Both the position numbers and the translations under genes were made by a program. A DNA stretch of 64,000 nucleotides from Bryum argenteum (lineage: Eukaryota > Streptophyta > Bryopsida > Bryales > Bryaceae): NCBI GenBank assembly GCA_037043015.1, contig CM073325.1, positions 6,303,001 to 6,367,000 of the forward strand, read 5' to 3'. The notes beneath the pieces are model-generated. The model had not been told where the DNA came from. It did not search any database and saw nothing but the letters and a program-made list of their open reading frames with translations. Positions 27,635 to 40,129 of this stretch are shown one piece after another; within the stretch, counting starts at the first letter, position 1, and every line of letters starts with the position of its first letter.

Positions 27635-28928
27635 TGTCGCGCACCTCTCCTTGAGGAGTGCCCGCAACACCAAGGGCCCAAGGGGGACACCGGAGTGACG
27701 CCCGGGCCTTGGGGTGCCAAGGTGAAGGGAACCTAAGTGGGCCTAGTGTGGGAGAGGACCCCGGGCATTGGAGACGCCTCTCACCCACGGAGACTAGGAG
27801 CCACGAGGGAATGGACATGAGATTGTGGAAGCTCATGTTGCCACGATTCCGGGATGCTAAGGAGCACCTCATTTGGAGGTGTGAGCTAAAAGTTATGGGA
27901 GTTGGAAGATTGTGGGACTAAAGGGAGTGCTGTCCAGGGACAGTGCTGGACTGGGAAGCTGGCCCGGGACTCCCGAATCTTCAGAGGGGCATAACTCCCT
28001 CAATACTTGTCGGAATGAGGCAAGTAAGGTGTCTATCGGCATCTACTTGACGAGTAGATGTCGATAGAGTGGTCGCTCGTCGCGTTTGGATGCGGGACGA
28101 GGTAGATACGAGCCCTGGAAGGTTCGGGAAGTCTCCCGGGGCCTTCCAGCGGCTAAGGCATTGGGAGATTGGGTGGTCTTCCAAAACTAAGAGGTGTGAG
28201 GGTCCAGCCCTTCACCTAGGGCCAGGGGCTGCCGAATCCCACAGAGTATACTATGGGGAGGGCTGGTCTCCTCCCCACTCCCATGGTGCCTTGGTGGTGA
28301 CCAAGGTGGGAGTCCCAGTGGTGTGGCTAGTGTTGGGGCCTCACCATGGGGACTCCCAAGCCAAGGTGAGTCCCAATGGGTGGAGCTAGTGTTGGGGCTC
28401 CACCATGGGGACTCAAAGTGCAAAATGAGGCACGGTGGGTGGAGCTAGTGTTGGGGCTTCACCACGGTGGCTCATAAGGACAAGGTGAGTCCCGGTGGGG
28501 GAGCTAGTGTTGGGGCTTCACCACGGGGGACTCATATAGGCAAAATGAGGACCATGAGTGCTACCGATGTGGGGTGGTGTCTCACCACCGGCGTTGTGAT
28601 TACTTGGTGGCCTTGGGGTCACCATGGTGGACATGGGCGGTGGTGAGGAGACACCACCAAGTGCGGTTAGGCCGCGTGGTATGGGAGTGCCACCAAGTTG
28701 GGCCTTGGACATAAGTGGAAGTCCGCACCTAACCATTGGCTACCTACGAAGGGGTTGAGTCCCGGTTGCATGAGTAGGAGGGATTGATAACCAAGCGGTG
28801 AGCTTGGTGGTTGGTATGGGGAGCTAACTTTGTGCATGTGGGGATGTGCGAGTTAGCGCTCGTGACACTTGCTACTGATTGGGAAAAAGTTGGTGTAAGC
28901 TAAGGTGAGCTAGCAAGGGGTTGCGACA
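27635..28928 (+). repeat. 5' LTR (1,294 bp)
   Basis: Begins TGTCGCGCACC and ends TTGCGACA, so it has TG..CA ends. It aligns end to end with 34399-35690. The differences I found are about six single-base indels, mostly in G runs. The LTR has many internal degenerate repeats around GGAGCTAGTGTTGGGGC. It should carry the element's promoter. Confidence 0.95.
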
Positions 28929-28929
28929 C

Positions 28930-28942
28930 TTGGTATCGAGAG
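28930..28942 (+). other. Primer-binding site
   Basis: TTGGTATCGAGAGC follows the 5' LTR by one to two bases. It is close to TGGTATCAGAGC, the usual plant site complementary to initiator tRNA-Met, with one inserted base. Confidence 0.7.
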
Positions 28943-28981
28943 CGGGCTTTTAGTACCCAAGTGCAAAGTTGTGAGGGAGCA

Positions 28982-30129
28982 ATGGGCAAGAAGAAGACCA
29001 TTGAGGGTGATGAGCCCGGAGCTTCTAAGCGGCCACGCACGAGGGGGAACAAAGACCCCGATCCTACAAGTGAGGCTCATTCTCATGACTCCAATGAGCA
29101 AGTTCGCCACTAGTGAGGGCAATGAGCAAATGGAATTGTCACTTCAAGAGGAGCCCTTGGGTGAAGAGGAGCGCTCTAGGTCGAGACGCCTAGAGTCTTC
29201 CCAAGGGTGGAAAGACAAGATCCTCAATTGGCTTTCCAAATGAGAATGCTTGAGTTCATGGACTCCGTGAATCAAGAGCTCAAGCGTGGGAAGGAAGAAA
29301 GGGATCGCCAAGAGAGGTTGATTGAACACCTCATGATGCAAGGGTCCCGACCTTCATCTTCCACCAAAAAGTTGGCTAAGGTAAACATGCCAAACACCTT
29401 CTCGGGGACTTGGTAAGGCAAGGAAGGTGAAGGAATTTCTTCTTGAGATGGATAACTACTATGATGTCCAAAAGCCGGATGAGGAGGACAAGGTTTCCAT
29501 TGCGGTGACATTTCTCAAGGATCATGCTCTTCAATGGTGGACAAGCAAAAAGGAGCAAGAGCCGGAGTTGGTGGCAAACTTGACTTGGGGTGGCTTCAAA
29601 GACTTGTTGAGTGAACGCTTCACACCGTAGTATCGGGAGTTGAGGGAAGGCATGAACTTGGTGCAAATGAGGCACACCGGGTCTCTCAAGGCCTATGTGC
29701 GTGACTTCAATGCCCAAATGAATGCCACACCCAAGATGGATGAGTTCTCTAAGAAGTGCATCTTCTTGGGTGGGCTTCAAAAGTGGGTGGTGGATGCCTT
29801 GTTCAAGTTCCCAAAACTTCCCGAGGATGTGGCGGGCATCATCAAGATTGTTGAAAGGATTGAGGCTGATGGACCCGAGAGGAAGTCAAGTGGCCCCTCT
29901 CAACAAAGTGGATCAAATAGGAATGCGGCTCGAGGCAAAGAGCGCAAGAAGTTTGGCTTTGGCAACAAACACAAGGGACAAGTGGATGGTGGAGCCTCTA
30001 ACAAAAAGGAACACCAAGGGGGAAAGCCATCGAAAGGGGGAGACAAAGGTGATGACACCAAGGCCAAGAGGTGCCATGGTTGTGGCAAGATTGACCACTT
30101 CATTGCGGAGTGCCCCGACAAGAAGGTGA
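28982..30129 (+). pseudogene. gag of the Gypsy element (disrupted)
   Basis: An initial frame starts at 28982 (MGKKKT) and meets a TAG near 29111; coding then appears to shift frame. The main Gag domain is read in one frame from about 29427: it has the retrotransposon Gag signature around LQWWTSKKEQEPE and FKDLLSERFTP. An in-frame TAG at 29628-29630 replaces an expected Gln codon. Downstream is the nucleocapsid CCHC knuckle CHGCGKIDHFIAEC. The protein would coat the element RNA in virus-like particles. With these breaks it cannot be made intact. Confidence 0.85.
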
Positions 30130-30556
30130 GTACCATTGCAAGTCTTGCTTGTGTTGAAGACCGCATACTAGAAGGAGGTTTTGTGGCCAAGGCAAGTAGC
30201 CTCAAGCCAAGGCCGGGCCTCTTGTTTCTTGAGGCCCAAGTGAAGGACAAAGATGTCTCATGTTTGGTTGATACGAGGGCAACGCACTCCTTCATGAGTC
30301 CCAAACTAGCAAGGGAGTTGGGCTTGCCACTGCAAAAGGCAAGCAAGCCCATCAATGTGCGTTTTGCAAAGGGCGAACCGCACAAGACGGAGGAAGTGGC
30401 GTTGCAAGTAACCTTGAAGTGTGGGACATTAGAGTTTGTTGAGAATTTCACATTATGTGAGATGGATGAGGTAGACCTCATCTTAGGGGATACCTTCTTT
30501 GAGGCGCACACAGTGGATGTGAGGCGCAAGCCAAAGACGGTTAGTGGTGCGCCGTG
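30130..30556 (+). pseudogene. Aspartic protease domain of the Gypsy element (active site altered)
   Basis: Continues the gag frame. The protease region is recognised by LEAQV, CLVDTRATHSFMS and LILGDTFF. The catalytic motif normally reads Asp-Thr/Ser-Gly-Ala; here the Gly is Arg (DTRA). This should abolish activity. The frame ends at a TGA at 30554-30556, and the following polymerase region is read in a different frame. Confidence 0.85.
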
Positions 30557-32748
30557 ATGGCAAGGAGTTAGTGTTGAAGTTAACTCGTGGCCCTTCAATA
30601 GCGGGGGGCAAATTAAACTTGGTCTCTTTAGACCAAATGTTGGAACATCAATTTGTGGTGATGGCTTGTGAAGAGCAACTTGGGCATGAGGGGAAGGGGG
30701 TGCAACAACCACTTCCCAAAGAAATTCAAGAGGTGTTGGCCAAGTACAAGGATGTGCTTACCAATGAGTTACCCAAAGAGCTACCCCCAAGAAGAGAAGT
30801 GGATCACAAGATCGAGGTGCTACCTGGAGCTGAGCCACCTTCTAAGGCACCTTATCGGTTGAACCAAAAAGAGTTGATGGAGCTAAAGAAGCAACTAAAC
30901 GACTTGTTGGAAAGGGGTTATGTGAGACCAAGCAAGTCACCATATGGTGCACCGGTCCTCTTTGTGGACAAGAAGGATGGCAAGCTTAGGATGTGCATTG
31001 ATTATAGGGCCTTGAATAAGGTGACCATCAAGAACAACTACCCTTTGCCTCGAATTGATGATCTCTTTGATAGGTTGGCGGGAGCTAAGTACTTTAGTCG
31101 CATAGACTTGAAGTTGGGTTACTACCAAATCCGCATTGCGGATGCGGATGTAGAAAAGACCGCGTGCCGCACAAGGTATGGGTCTTATGAGTTCCTTGTG
31201 ATGCCCTTTGGGTTGTGCAATGCACCCTCAACATTCACAACCCTTATGAACACCATCTTTCGAGAGGAAATGGATGACTTTGTGATTGTCTACATCGATG
31301 ACATCTTGGTGTTTTCCAAGACGGCCGAGGAACATGCAAGGCACCTTGAGGCAGTACTCATGAAGCTTAGAGACAACAAGCTTTATGCTAATGGGGAAAA
31401 GAGTGAGTTTGCACAACTTGAGATGGAGTTCTTGGGCCATGTGGTTACCGGAGATGGAATCAAGACGGATATGAAGAAGGTGAAGGCAATTCAAGAGTGG
31501 AAGCGGCCTTCTACACAAAAGGGACTTAGGTCATTCCTTAGCCTAGTAAACTACTATCGTCGCTTCATACGCAACTTCTCTAAGATTGCCAAGCCTTTGT
31601 CCGACTTGTTGAAAAAAGGGGTGAACCAAGTATGGGATGAATTTTGCTACCAAGCCTTTGAGGAACTCAAGAACAAGTTGTCATCTCCACCAGTGTTGAA
31701 GTTCCCTGAGTTTGATAAGCCCTTTGAGGTCCACACAGATGCAAGTGACTTTGCCATTGGAGGCGTCTTGATGCAAGATGGTAGGCCAATTGCCTATGAG
31801 AGCAAGAAGTTGGATGGGTGTCAAAGGAGATGGCCAACTCACGAGAAGGAGCTCTTTGCGGTGGTGCATTGTTTGAAGACATGGCAACATTACTTGGGGT
31901 TGCACAAGACTAAGGTCTACACCGATAATGTGTCTTTGAAGTATTTTGAGACACAAGCACAAATGAGTGCCAAACAATTGAGGTGGCATGATACTTTGGC
32001 GCTCATGAATGTAGACTTGATCCACAAACCGGGCCGTGACAATGTGGTGCCGGATGCGCTAAGTAGAAAGGAAGAGTTTCATGCCATGAGCACCACCCAA
32101 GTCTTGCGGCTCATGTATAAGGGTGAAGGCAATTGGGAACGGCGGATAAGAGAGGGGTACATGAAGGACTCCGAGGCACAACAAATGCTTGGTGATCTTA
32201 GGAAGGGCAAGAAGCTCAAGGAGATCAAGTTGGTGAATGGATTGCTCAAGTATAAGCAAAGTAGGGTGTATGTTCCTCTAGGCAAGCTTAGATTGTTGGT
32301 TTTGAAGGAGGAACATGATAGTCCCATAGCCGGCCATAGGGGAGAAAAGGCTACCATTGCAACGGTGTCAAGGAGGTACTATTGGCCGGGGATGAAAGAT
32401 GACATAACCCACTTTGTGAAGACTTGTGTGAAGTGCCAACTTAACCGGGCTTCATATCAAAAGCAAGCGGGCTTGTTGCACCCATTGCCAATTCCGCCGG
32501 GTCCTTGGCATAGTGTGTCTATGGACTTCACCACAAGCCTTCCCGAGTCGCAAGGGTATGATGCCATCTTAGTGATGGTGGATCGGTTTAGCAAGTTGGC
32601 TCATATGGTGCCAACTAGAGGAACTGCAACTGCGCTTGACCGCCAAGATCTTTCTCGATGCATGGTGGAAGCATCACGGGTTGCCAAGAGTGATTGTGTC
32701 AGATCGAGACCCAAAGTTCACAAGTGCATTTTGGAGACACTTCTTTAG
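30544..32748 (+). pseudogene. Reverse transcriptase, RNase H and N-terminal integrase of the Gypsy element
   Basis: An open frame of 734 codons, but without a plausible start of its own: it is the shifted continuation of gag-pro. The RT core runs from about [16 protein letters not shown] through [17 protein letters not shown] and [11 protein letters not shown] to the catalytic [12 protein letters not shown]. RNase H begins at [16 protein letters not shown] and includes HEKELFAVV. The integrase zinc domain is [10 protein letters not shown], then CVKCQ. The first part of the integrase core is [20 protein letters not shown]. Coding sense is lost by a frame break near 32634; the frame then runs on to a stop at 32746-32748. 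Confidence 0.92.
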
Positions 32749-32989
32749 GAAGGTGGGAACCAAGTTGACATTTAGCACTGCCTTTCATCCCCAAATAGAT
32801 GGGCAAACTGAAAGGGTGAATGGGGTCTTGAACCAATACTTGAGGAACTTTGTGAGTGCGGACCAACGTGATTGGGTAGACTATGTGGGGTTGGCGGAGT
32901 TCGATTACAATGCGGCCACACACTCGGCGACTAAGGAGTCACCTTTCAAAGTGGCCTATGGAGTGGAGCCACTCCAACCTGCGACTTAG
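32636..32989 (+). pseudogene. Integrase core, C-terminal part, after a frame break
   Basis: Continues the integrase core in another frame: [19 protein letters not shown] with a catalytic Asp, then FHPQIDGQTERVN with the catalytic Glu. A TAG at 32987-32989 stops it. The next part of integrase resumes in the polymerase frame around 33010. Confidence 0.88.
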
Positions 32990-33009
32990 CTCTCGAGGGG
33001 GCACATTCA

Positions 33010-33423
33010 ACACCGTAGTTCAACCAAGATGGTGAAGACTTGGCCAAGAAGCGGGAGCATATGTTGGAAAAAACCAAGTTGTTGTTGGAGAAGGCAAGAA
33101 GGCGCTATGAGAAGCAAGTCAATGCCGGAAGACGTGAAGTGGAGTATGAGGTGGGACAAAAGGTGTTGTTGAATGTGAAGAACTTCACCATGCCCGAAGG
33201 CCTCACTCCAAAGTTCATGTCCAAGTTTGCGGGTCCGTTTCCCATTGTGGAACGGGTGTTCAAAGATGTGTATAAGTTGGAGCTACCACCCGAGATCAAA
33301 GTGCATCCAACATTCCATGTTTCATTGTTAAAGCCATTCAAGGAGGATACCTTGTGGCCGGATCTCAAGCAAGTGATTCGGCCACCACCGGGTTGGTTGG
33401 ACAACATTTGGAATATGAGGTAG
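33010..33423 (+). pseudogene. Integrase C-terminal (GPY/F-like) region
   Basis: Contains YEVGQKVLLNVKN, LTPKFMSKFAGPFPIVERV and HPTFHVSLLKPF, standard for the chromovirus integrase C-terminus that links to the chromodomain. The frame ends at TAG 33421-33423, just after another frame break. Confidence 0.85.
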
Positions 33424-33602
33424 AGGCCATCCTCAAGAGTAGGAACCTCAAAAACAAGAGCAAGGAATACCTTGTGAAGTGGCGAGGATACCACGAGAAA
33501 GAAGCAACGTGGGTGGCGGCAAAGGACATGGTGAATGCTAAGGAGGTGGTGGAGAACTTTGAGAAGAATAGGAGCTCCAACAAGAAGCAACGTAGGCATT
33601 GA
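33390..33602 (+). pseudogene. Chromodomain of the Gypsy element
   Basis: YEVEAILKSR, EYLVKWRGYHEKEATWV and VENFEKN form a chromodomain, read in a different frame from the integrase tail. In chromoviruses this domain is thought to guide integration to particular chromatin. The stop is TGA at 33600-33602. Confidence 0.88.
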
Positions 33603-34386
33603 TGAGGACATCAATCTCCGTAGTGGGGGAGGATGACTTGTAGCTTGGGCGTAGATCCACAACACTTGTACTTGTTCTTTGGATTTGGCAATAAAGTTTG
33701 GCTTTGGTGTGTGCAAAGAGAAGAGTATGAGATGGAGTCCTAGTCTTGTACTTGTGCTAAGTTGGTGGAAGAGGGGAATAGAGATGTGAAACCGAGTTGG
33801 GAAGGCCGAGTAATGGGGACCAAAGCTAGGAGAAAGAGTGGATAAAACCATGAAGTCCCTTGGCCTTGGGCTTGTCCGGGCGGGGACAAGGTAATGGCGC
33901 GTGCTCATAAAAGCGCCACTCCCACAAACTAGTGCAAGCTAGTGCATGGGAGTCATGAACCCATGCCTCGAAAGAGATAGTGGGATCCGAGTTGGGCGGA
34001 ACTTGGCATTACCCCGTGCGATCGAGTCGTGGTGTAAAAGCCATCTTGGGTTTGCAACCAAGACAACTTGGTGGAAGCATTGAGGTCCACCTAGTAGTCA
34101 AGGAAGAAGTGTTAGGCTAGTGGAGCCTAACTTGGAGAGCCAAGGTAAGGGCAATCCAAGAGGGTCTCAAAGTAGGTGGGTCTAGAGTAGTTTAGTTGCC
34201 TTGGAAGAAGTCCAGGGTTCTAAACGGACCACCTAGTGACGACACCTTTGAGACTTTGCCAAAGTTTGAGAGTGCATTGTGGGGGTCGCGCCCGGTGAAA
34301 CACAATGTTTGCACCAATGGGGATGGCAACCCAAGAGTTGGTGTGACCGACTACAAGTATAGTCGATGAGGGCATCGACTCCATTA
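33603..34386 (+). other. Untranslated region between pol and the 3' LTR
   Basis: Non-coding interior of the element. No extra gene (for example env-like) is recognised on either strand. Confidence 0.6.
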
Positions 34387-34398
34387 GGTGGGGGTGAG
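34387..34398 (+). other. Polypurine tract
   Basis: GGTGGGGGTGAG directly before the 3' LTR, the expected position for plus-strand priming. The T residues make it imperfect. Confidence 0.65.
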
Positions 34399-35690
34399 TG
34401 TCGCGCACCTCTCCTTGAGGAGTGCCCGCAACACCAAGGGCCCAAGGGGGACACCGGAGTGACGCCCGGGCCTTGGGGTGCCAAGGTGAAGGGAACCTAA
34501 GTGGGCCTAGTGTGGGAGAGGACCCCGGGCATTGGAGACGCCTCTCACCCACGGAGACTAGGAGCCACGAGGGAATGGACATGAGATTGTGGAAGCTCAT
34601 GTTGCCACGATTCCGGGATGCTAAGGAGCACCTCATTTGGAGGTGTGAGCTAAAAGTTATGGGAGTTGGAAGATTGTGGGACTAAAGGGAGTGCTGTCCA
34701 GGGACAGTGCTGGACTGGGAAGCTGGCCCGGGACTCCCGAATCTTCAGAGGGGCATAACTCCCTCAATACTTGTCGGAATGAGGCAAGTAAGGTGTCTAT
34801 CGGCATCTACTTGACGAGTAGATGTCGATAGAGTGGTCGCTCGTCGCGTTTGGATGCGGGACGAGGTAGATACGAGCCCTGGAAGGTTCGGGAAGTCTCC
34901 CGGGCCTTCCAGCGGCTAAGGCATTGGGAGATTGGGTGGTCTTCCAAAACTAAGAGGTGTGAGGGTCCAGCCCTTCACCTAGGGCCAGGGGCTGCCGAAT
35001 CCCACAGAGTATACTATGGGGAGGGCTGGTCTCCTCCCCACTCCCATGGTGCCTTGGTGGTGACCAAGGTGGGAGTCCCAGTGGTGTGGCTAGTGTTGGG
35101 GCCTCACCATGGGGACTCCCAAGCCAAGGTGAGTCCCAATGGGTGGAGCTAGTGTTGGGGCTCCACCATGGGGACTCAAAGTGCAAAATGAGGCACGGTG
35201 GGTGGAGCTAGTGTTGGGGCTTCACCACGGTGGCTCATAAGGACAAGGTGAGTCCCGGTGGGGAGCTAGTGTTGGGGCTTCACCACGGGGGACTCATATA
35301 GGCAAAATGAGGACCATGAGTGCTACCGATGTGGGGTGGTGTCTCACCACCGGCGTTGTGATTACTTGGTGGCCTTGGGGTCACCATGGTGGACATGGGC
35401 GGTGGTGAGGAGACACCACCAAGTGCGGTTAGGCCGCGTGGTATGGGAGTGCCACCAAGTTGGGCCTTGGACATAAGTGGAAGTCCGCACCTAACCATTG
35501 GCTACCTACGAAGGGGTTGAGTCCCGGTTGCATGAGTAGGAGGGATTGATAACCAAGCGGTGAGCTTGGTGGTTGGTATGGGGAGCTAACTTTGTGCATG
35601 TGGGGGATGTGCAGAGTTAGCGCTCGTGACACTTGCTACAGTTGGGAAAAAGTTGGTGTAAGCTAAGGTGAGCTAGCAAGGGTTGCGACA
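34399..35690 (+). repeat. 3' LTR (1,292 bp)
   Basis: Near-identical partner of the 5' LTR, with TG..CA ends. It is followed by TAACT (35691-35695), the right copy of the target duplication. Confidence 0.95.
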
Positions 35691-35790
35691 TAACTAGTCA
35701 TGTGACTGTAGCTGATCTGGTATAGTATGTAACTGTAGCGAGCTGTGCGCTACAACTCAGCAAGGGAATGATAAATTATGGGCCCCATTA

Positions 35791-36132
35791 CTAAAGGACG
35801 CTTTACATGGGGAGTCAAGGTCAATGAATCTCCAAGCTAATCCATTCATATTTTGAGCCTAATTGGCTTTATGGGCCACTTGGAGAACACATTAAACAAT
35901 TATTAAAGTGAGGGCCAGTTCCCCATGTGTGAAGCCCTTGGGGCCAATTTCTAGAAGGAAATACAAGGCCATGGGGCCAATTCATATACTTAGCGTCCCC
36001 ATGCTTGAGATTGTTTGTTTGCAGTTAAATATTTTAGTGAAATCACAAGAGGGGATTTCGTAATTACAAGAGGGGATTTCGTAATGAATTGGCCTCATCA
36101 ATGGCTTGGCCCCTCGTGTAAAGCGGCCCTTA
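35791..36132. mobile_element. Possible MITE with imperfect inverted ends
   Basis: The left end CTAAAGGACGCTTTACATGG and the right end CGTGTAAAGCGGCCCTTA are inverse with a few mismatches (core GCTTTACA). The interior is non-coding and includes a small direct repeat of ACAAGAGGGGATTTCGTAAT near 36045-36085. Confidence 0.4.
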
Positions 36133-39100
36133 ATCTTAATTCTTAGGAGCCTTAGGGTCCCATTACACTATGGACTATGAAGATTGACCACGGCCCTCTA
36201 AAATTTGTGATTGGAGAGTAAAGTCCTCTTGGTCCCACTCGGCTCTACACCACCCTAAATATAGGAAAATGATCACTAACTTCGAGGTTCCCAAAAACCA
36301 CTAAAATCAACAAAATGGATAATGTACCGTGGTTCAACGGGTTTTTTGTTAAGTCGAGGCAAAATGCTCGATTCAACGGAAATCGAGGGAGCCGTTAGTA
36401 TGAAAATCAGCCTTGACAAAAAAAATAAAAAATAAAAAAATAAATGAATAATCCTGATTTTTTTGACGTTACTGTAGACCGATGGAATAGATATATTTTA
36501 CATAGCTTTTTAAGATCGTTAGACTGTAGAAAAAAGAATAAAGATAAAGTTTTCTCCAATTTTCTCTCTCACTTATACTTTTTTGAATATATACACTCTT
36601 TTTTTGAATATATGGTGTTTTTTACTAGTTTCTGCCATTTTTTTTGCAATTTATACATCAACGGAGAGCTATGGTGCAGATGGGGAAATTATAAATTCTA
36701 TGGAACAAAACTCGTCTCAAAATTTAGAGTGGGTAAATTTTCAATGCCTCCGAACCATGAGCCTGCTGAAATACCTTCATTGCAATTTTAGCATGCTCTA
36801 AATCTTTATTTTTCTCATTCTAGTAGATGACTCTCCATCTCTTCACCTCTTTATGAAAGACTCCCTCATAGTGAGAGAAAGTTAGAGGAGATTGAAACCC
36901 AAATCCCGTATAGTCAATTTTGAAGAATGAAGGAGATTTTAGAGGTGAAGCAAGAAGAACGAAATGCATCCAAATCGGCTTCTTAAAAGAAGAAACGTAC
37001 ATCTAAGTAGGAACCTCTCACCAAGAAAACAACAACTAGCATTATAGATCTTAAAGACATGCGTGATGAGGAAGATATGAAAACAAAGTGAAGAGATTTT
37101 ATAAGCAGTTCACCCAGTTGAAAGAAAAGTCATAGAATTGGGCCGGTAGAAAGTGGGACTCCTAACCTAGCCCTTCCAAGCAAGGAATTCCAAAACCCTA
37201 CAACAATAACAGTCCAAGCAACAGACTCCAAAACCCTTGAATTAAACATACAATCTCACACAATCACCAAGAACACAAGCATTGCAATAAAAATCACAAA
37301 CAATGCAAGGAGAAAGATTACAATCGGCGTCCTACCGACTGTTGTACTCTTCGCGACTAAAATAGTCGTTAATCATTCGTCTTGCTGCTCTTGGAACGAG
37401 CTAGGACTCTATGAAAAGCTCGCTAGAAGATGCATCTGAATACAGAAGCTCGTCTTCTAATTCCACCTAAATCTTGAGATATGACGTGCCAAAGTTGTCT
37501 CTTCTAACTATCCTCCACAGTAGTCATATTGCTATTAAAGTTGTCGTCATTCCTCTCTCACTGATCGATTGGAGATGAGCCTGGACTTTTTACAAAGCTA
37601 GCTTGAAGGCACACCTTTTCAGCAAATCTTGCTTCAAGAATCGTCTCCTAGTAGTAGCAATTCTCCTTCATAGTCAGCAGTTTTAAGTCGCGTCGTTTGC
37701 TTCAAGCCGTTGAACACTCCTCACAACAATCGTCATATCTCCCTCCTTGTCGCTCCTATAACTACAAGCTTAAGCTCGTTCAAGAGCCAGATTTGCTGAA
37801 CACTCTTTTCAGACACTCTCTTCTTCTAAACGGCACTCTCGGATCTACCTCTATTTGAAAGCCATAACTCTCCAAAGTCAGCAGCCAACTTTTAAGGTTG
37901 AAACTCCAACTCACCTATCTTCTACCCTAACCTGCCCACACTCACACCCACATACAACAATTTCACACATCCTACTTGCATGTTCTCTATAAGTTACATT
38001 AGGAAAGTCAATTCTCTATAGACACAACCTAGAAAACATCTAAGCTCACACACGCACATACACTTGAAAGAAGAAGAAAAAAAACTCTCTAACCTTAGCA
38101 AAAAGGAGAGAGACAAATTCGAAGAAATAAACATAAAGAAAACATGAGAGAGGGGAAACCTACGAGAGAGAAGCTTTCCTCCTTCACTTCTTTTCTTACT
38201 TATAGCTTCCTCATTTTCTAATCTCTACTCACATCTATCATTCAATTTCTAACTCTTCTACATCTTAATATCTAACACTCTCTATTATTAACAATTTCAT
38301 CGCAAATTTGCACACTCAATAACAATGATGCATCTAGATTATTACAATCACGATTTAGCCAACTTATGTCATCATTTGTTGTTTAGCTTCTCGAATCCTC
38401 AACTTACTACACTAAACATACAACAAACATTTCAATTATCCTGACTATATGTATTTTGCATATAAAAATCTCATAATGTGTGTCATTCGGAAGGCTCACA
38501 GGTTTTTGAGTAAAGATTTTGATTACTTTAAGGGTACTGAAGGATGAGGAGTTTGCAATGGCAGCAAATAAACAAGATATGCAATTTATTAATATTTTTT
38601 AAAATGCAGAGTACATTTTTGCAAAATAAATTTAGCAAATAAGAACTTTAAGGTTGGATGTGGTTGTATGTGGGCCGTATGATGAGGCTGTAGTACACAT
38701 TGGCCTCAGCCTACCAGCCCCCTGCTCTCCATCCTTTTAAAACGTAAGCGGCCGAAGGCGAAAGCACTTTGGATTTTGTAACCTCCACCTCCTCACGCGC
38801 AAGAGTTTATATTTCTACGTGTGTGAATCACAAAGTTTTCCCACTCACCATATACCAACCACCTCCAAAAGTTTATTGTGTTCAAACATCTTCGGAACAA
38901 TTCTTGTACTCAAGCTATAGTTCCTTTCTATTTTGAAATTTTGACAACTTGCACTTTGTCTAATTTAATGCTTGTTTTTTACTATTTTTTCTCTTTCTTT
39001 TATGTGCACAGTAAGTATGAATTAGTGAGTCAATTTACAACTAGGAATGGTGAGTTAAATTCGAGGATTTAACCGTTATTGAATATTTTGCAAGGAAAAA

Positions 39101-40129
39101 TATAACAATGTTATAGCAGAATACAGAAATAACAAGATTGCAAACGAAATTTCCGATACAGATCTAAAACAAAGATGTAGGTCTTTTGTTGAAATGTGTG
39201 ACCCAAAATCCAAACGTGCAAGTGCGCACAACCAAATTCCAGCAACTGCCCAAAATTGAGAAGAAATTTCATATTGAATGATGTTCACGAGACCAAATTT
39301 TAAGCCATGTATTATAAAAGTCTAATACGTTTTTTAAAATAAAATCCTTGTAATTCACTTTCAAATATATGTAGATGCAACATGACTCCATCTTTTGAAA
39401 ATCGACTCTTGTAAATCGTCGATACATTGCACATTTATCGGAACTTACTAATTTAGATTAGGTGATTTTGTATGATTAGAATCCTTACTTGTATTTTTTT
39501 CACTATTTTTATTAAAAAAAATTAGCTTGAGAGTGATTAAAAAAGTATTAAACATGTGGATGAATGATATATACAAATAGACTGATAGATGAATTCTAGT
39601 ATTAATACTTGGATTTTGTTTGTAAATTAAATAAAATGGTAGAGCCCAAGGGTTTAAGATTTGGCGACCTAGGAGGAACTAAAGGATAAACTTTTAAGAT
39701 TTAAGAACGTCTTCAAAATATTTTTTTAACGGAAATAAGCTAAAATTAAGCGAATCAAAGATGAAGAAGGGACAACCGTCTGAATGTAAACTTGTTCGTT
39801 GTGAGACTAGATTAAAGCAACAACGTGTTGCAATACATTAACCAACAAGTCAAATGGCCGTTGTACAAACATTGGGTTTTTGTGCCAATTGTGAGGGTGA
39901 CGGTAACCGATGTGATGAGTCTTTGGTTGATTCTAATACTTTTCTTTTATTAGATTTTCACAGATGGGGATCTTCATTCAGTTTGGGCGCGGACCCTTTA
40001 CGGTGCGCTATGCTCCATCTTCGCTCAATTTTTACTCTCTGTATAGGAAGAGTCACCAAGATTTGATTTAAAGCCGTGGAATGACAATTCAACGGCTATC
40101 CTATCACATGTATATATATCTCATTTAAT
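36133..40129. other. Intergenic DNA without a recognised gene
   Basis: AT-rich. A short frame at 36444-36791 (115 codons) is Phe/Tyr/Ser-rich and looks like chance. I see no RNA gene. Scattered C-rich and purine-rich tracts only. Confidence 0.45.

Larger units (their letters stand above)
27635..35690 (+). mobile_element. Ty3/Gypsy chromovirus LTR retrotransposon, coding-defective
   Basis: A full-length 8,056-bp element: LTR, primer-binding site, gag, protease, reverse transcriptase, RNase H, integrase, chromodomain, polypurine tract, LTR, and a 5-bp target duplication. The gene order (integrase after RNase H) and the C-terminal chromodomain place it in the plant chromoviruses. The coding region is broken by a stop in gag, a changed protease active site, and frame breaks between protease and RT, in integrase and before the chromodomain. 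The LTRs are almost identical, which points to recent insertion. Confidence 0.95.

Noticed and set aside
29900-30712. 270-codon minus-strand frame inside the retrotransposon
   Set aside because: Antisense shadow of gag-protease; no independent motif.
36444-36791. 115-codon frame
   Set aside because: Phe/Tyr-rich translation of AT-rich DNA without motif or splice context.
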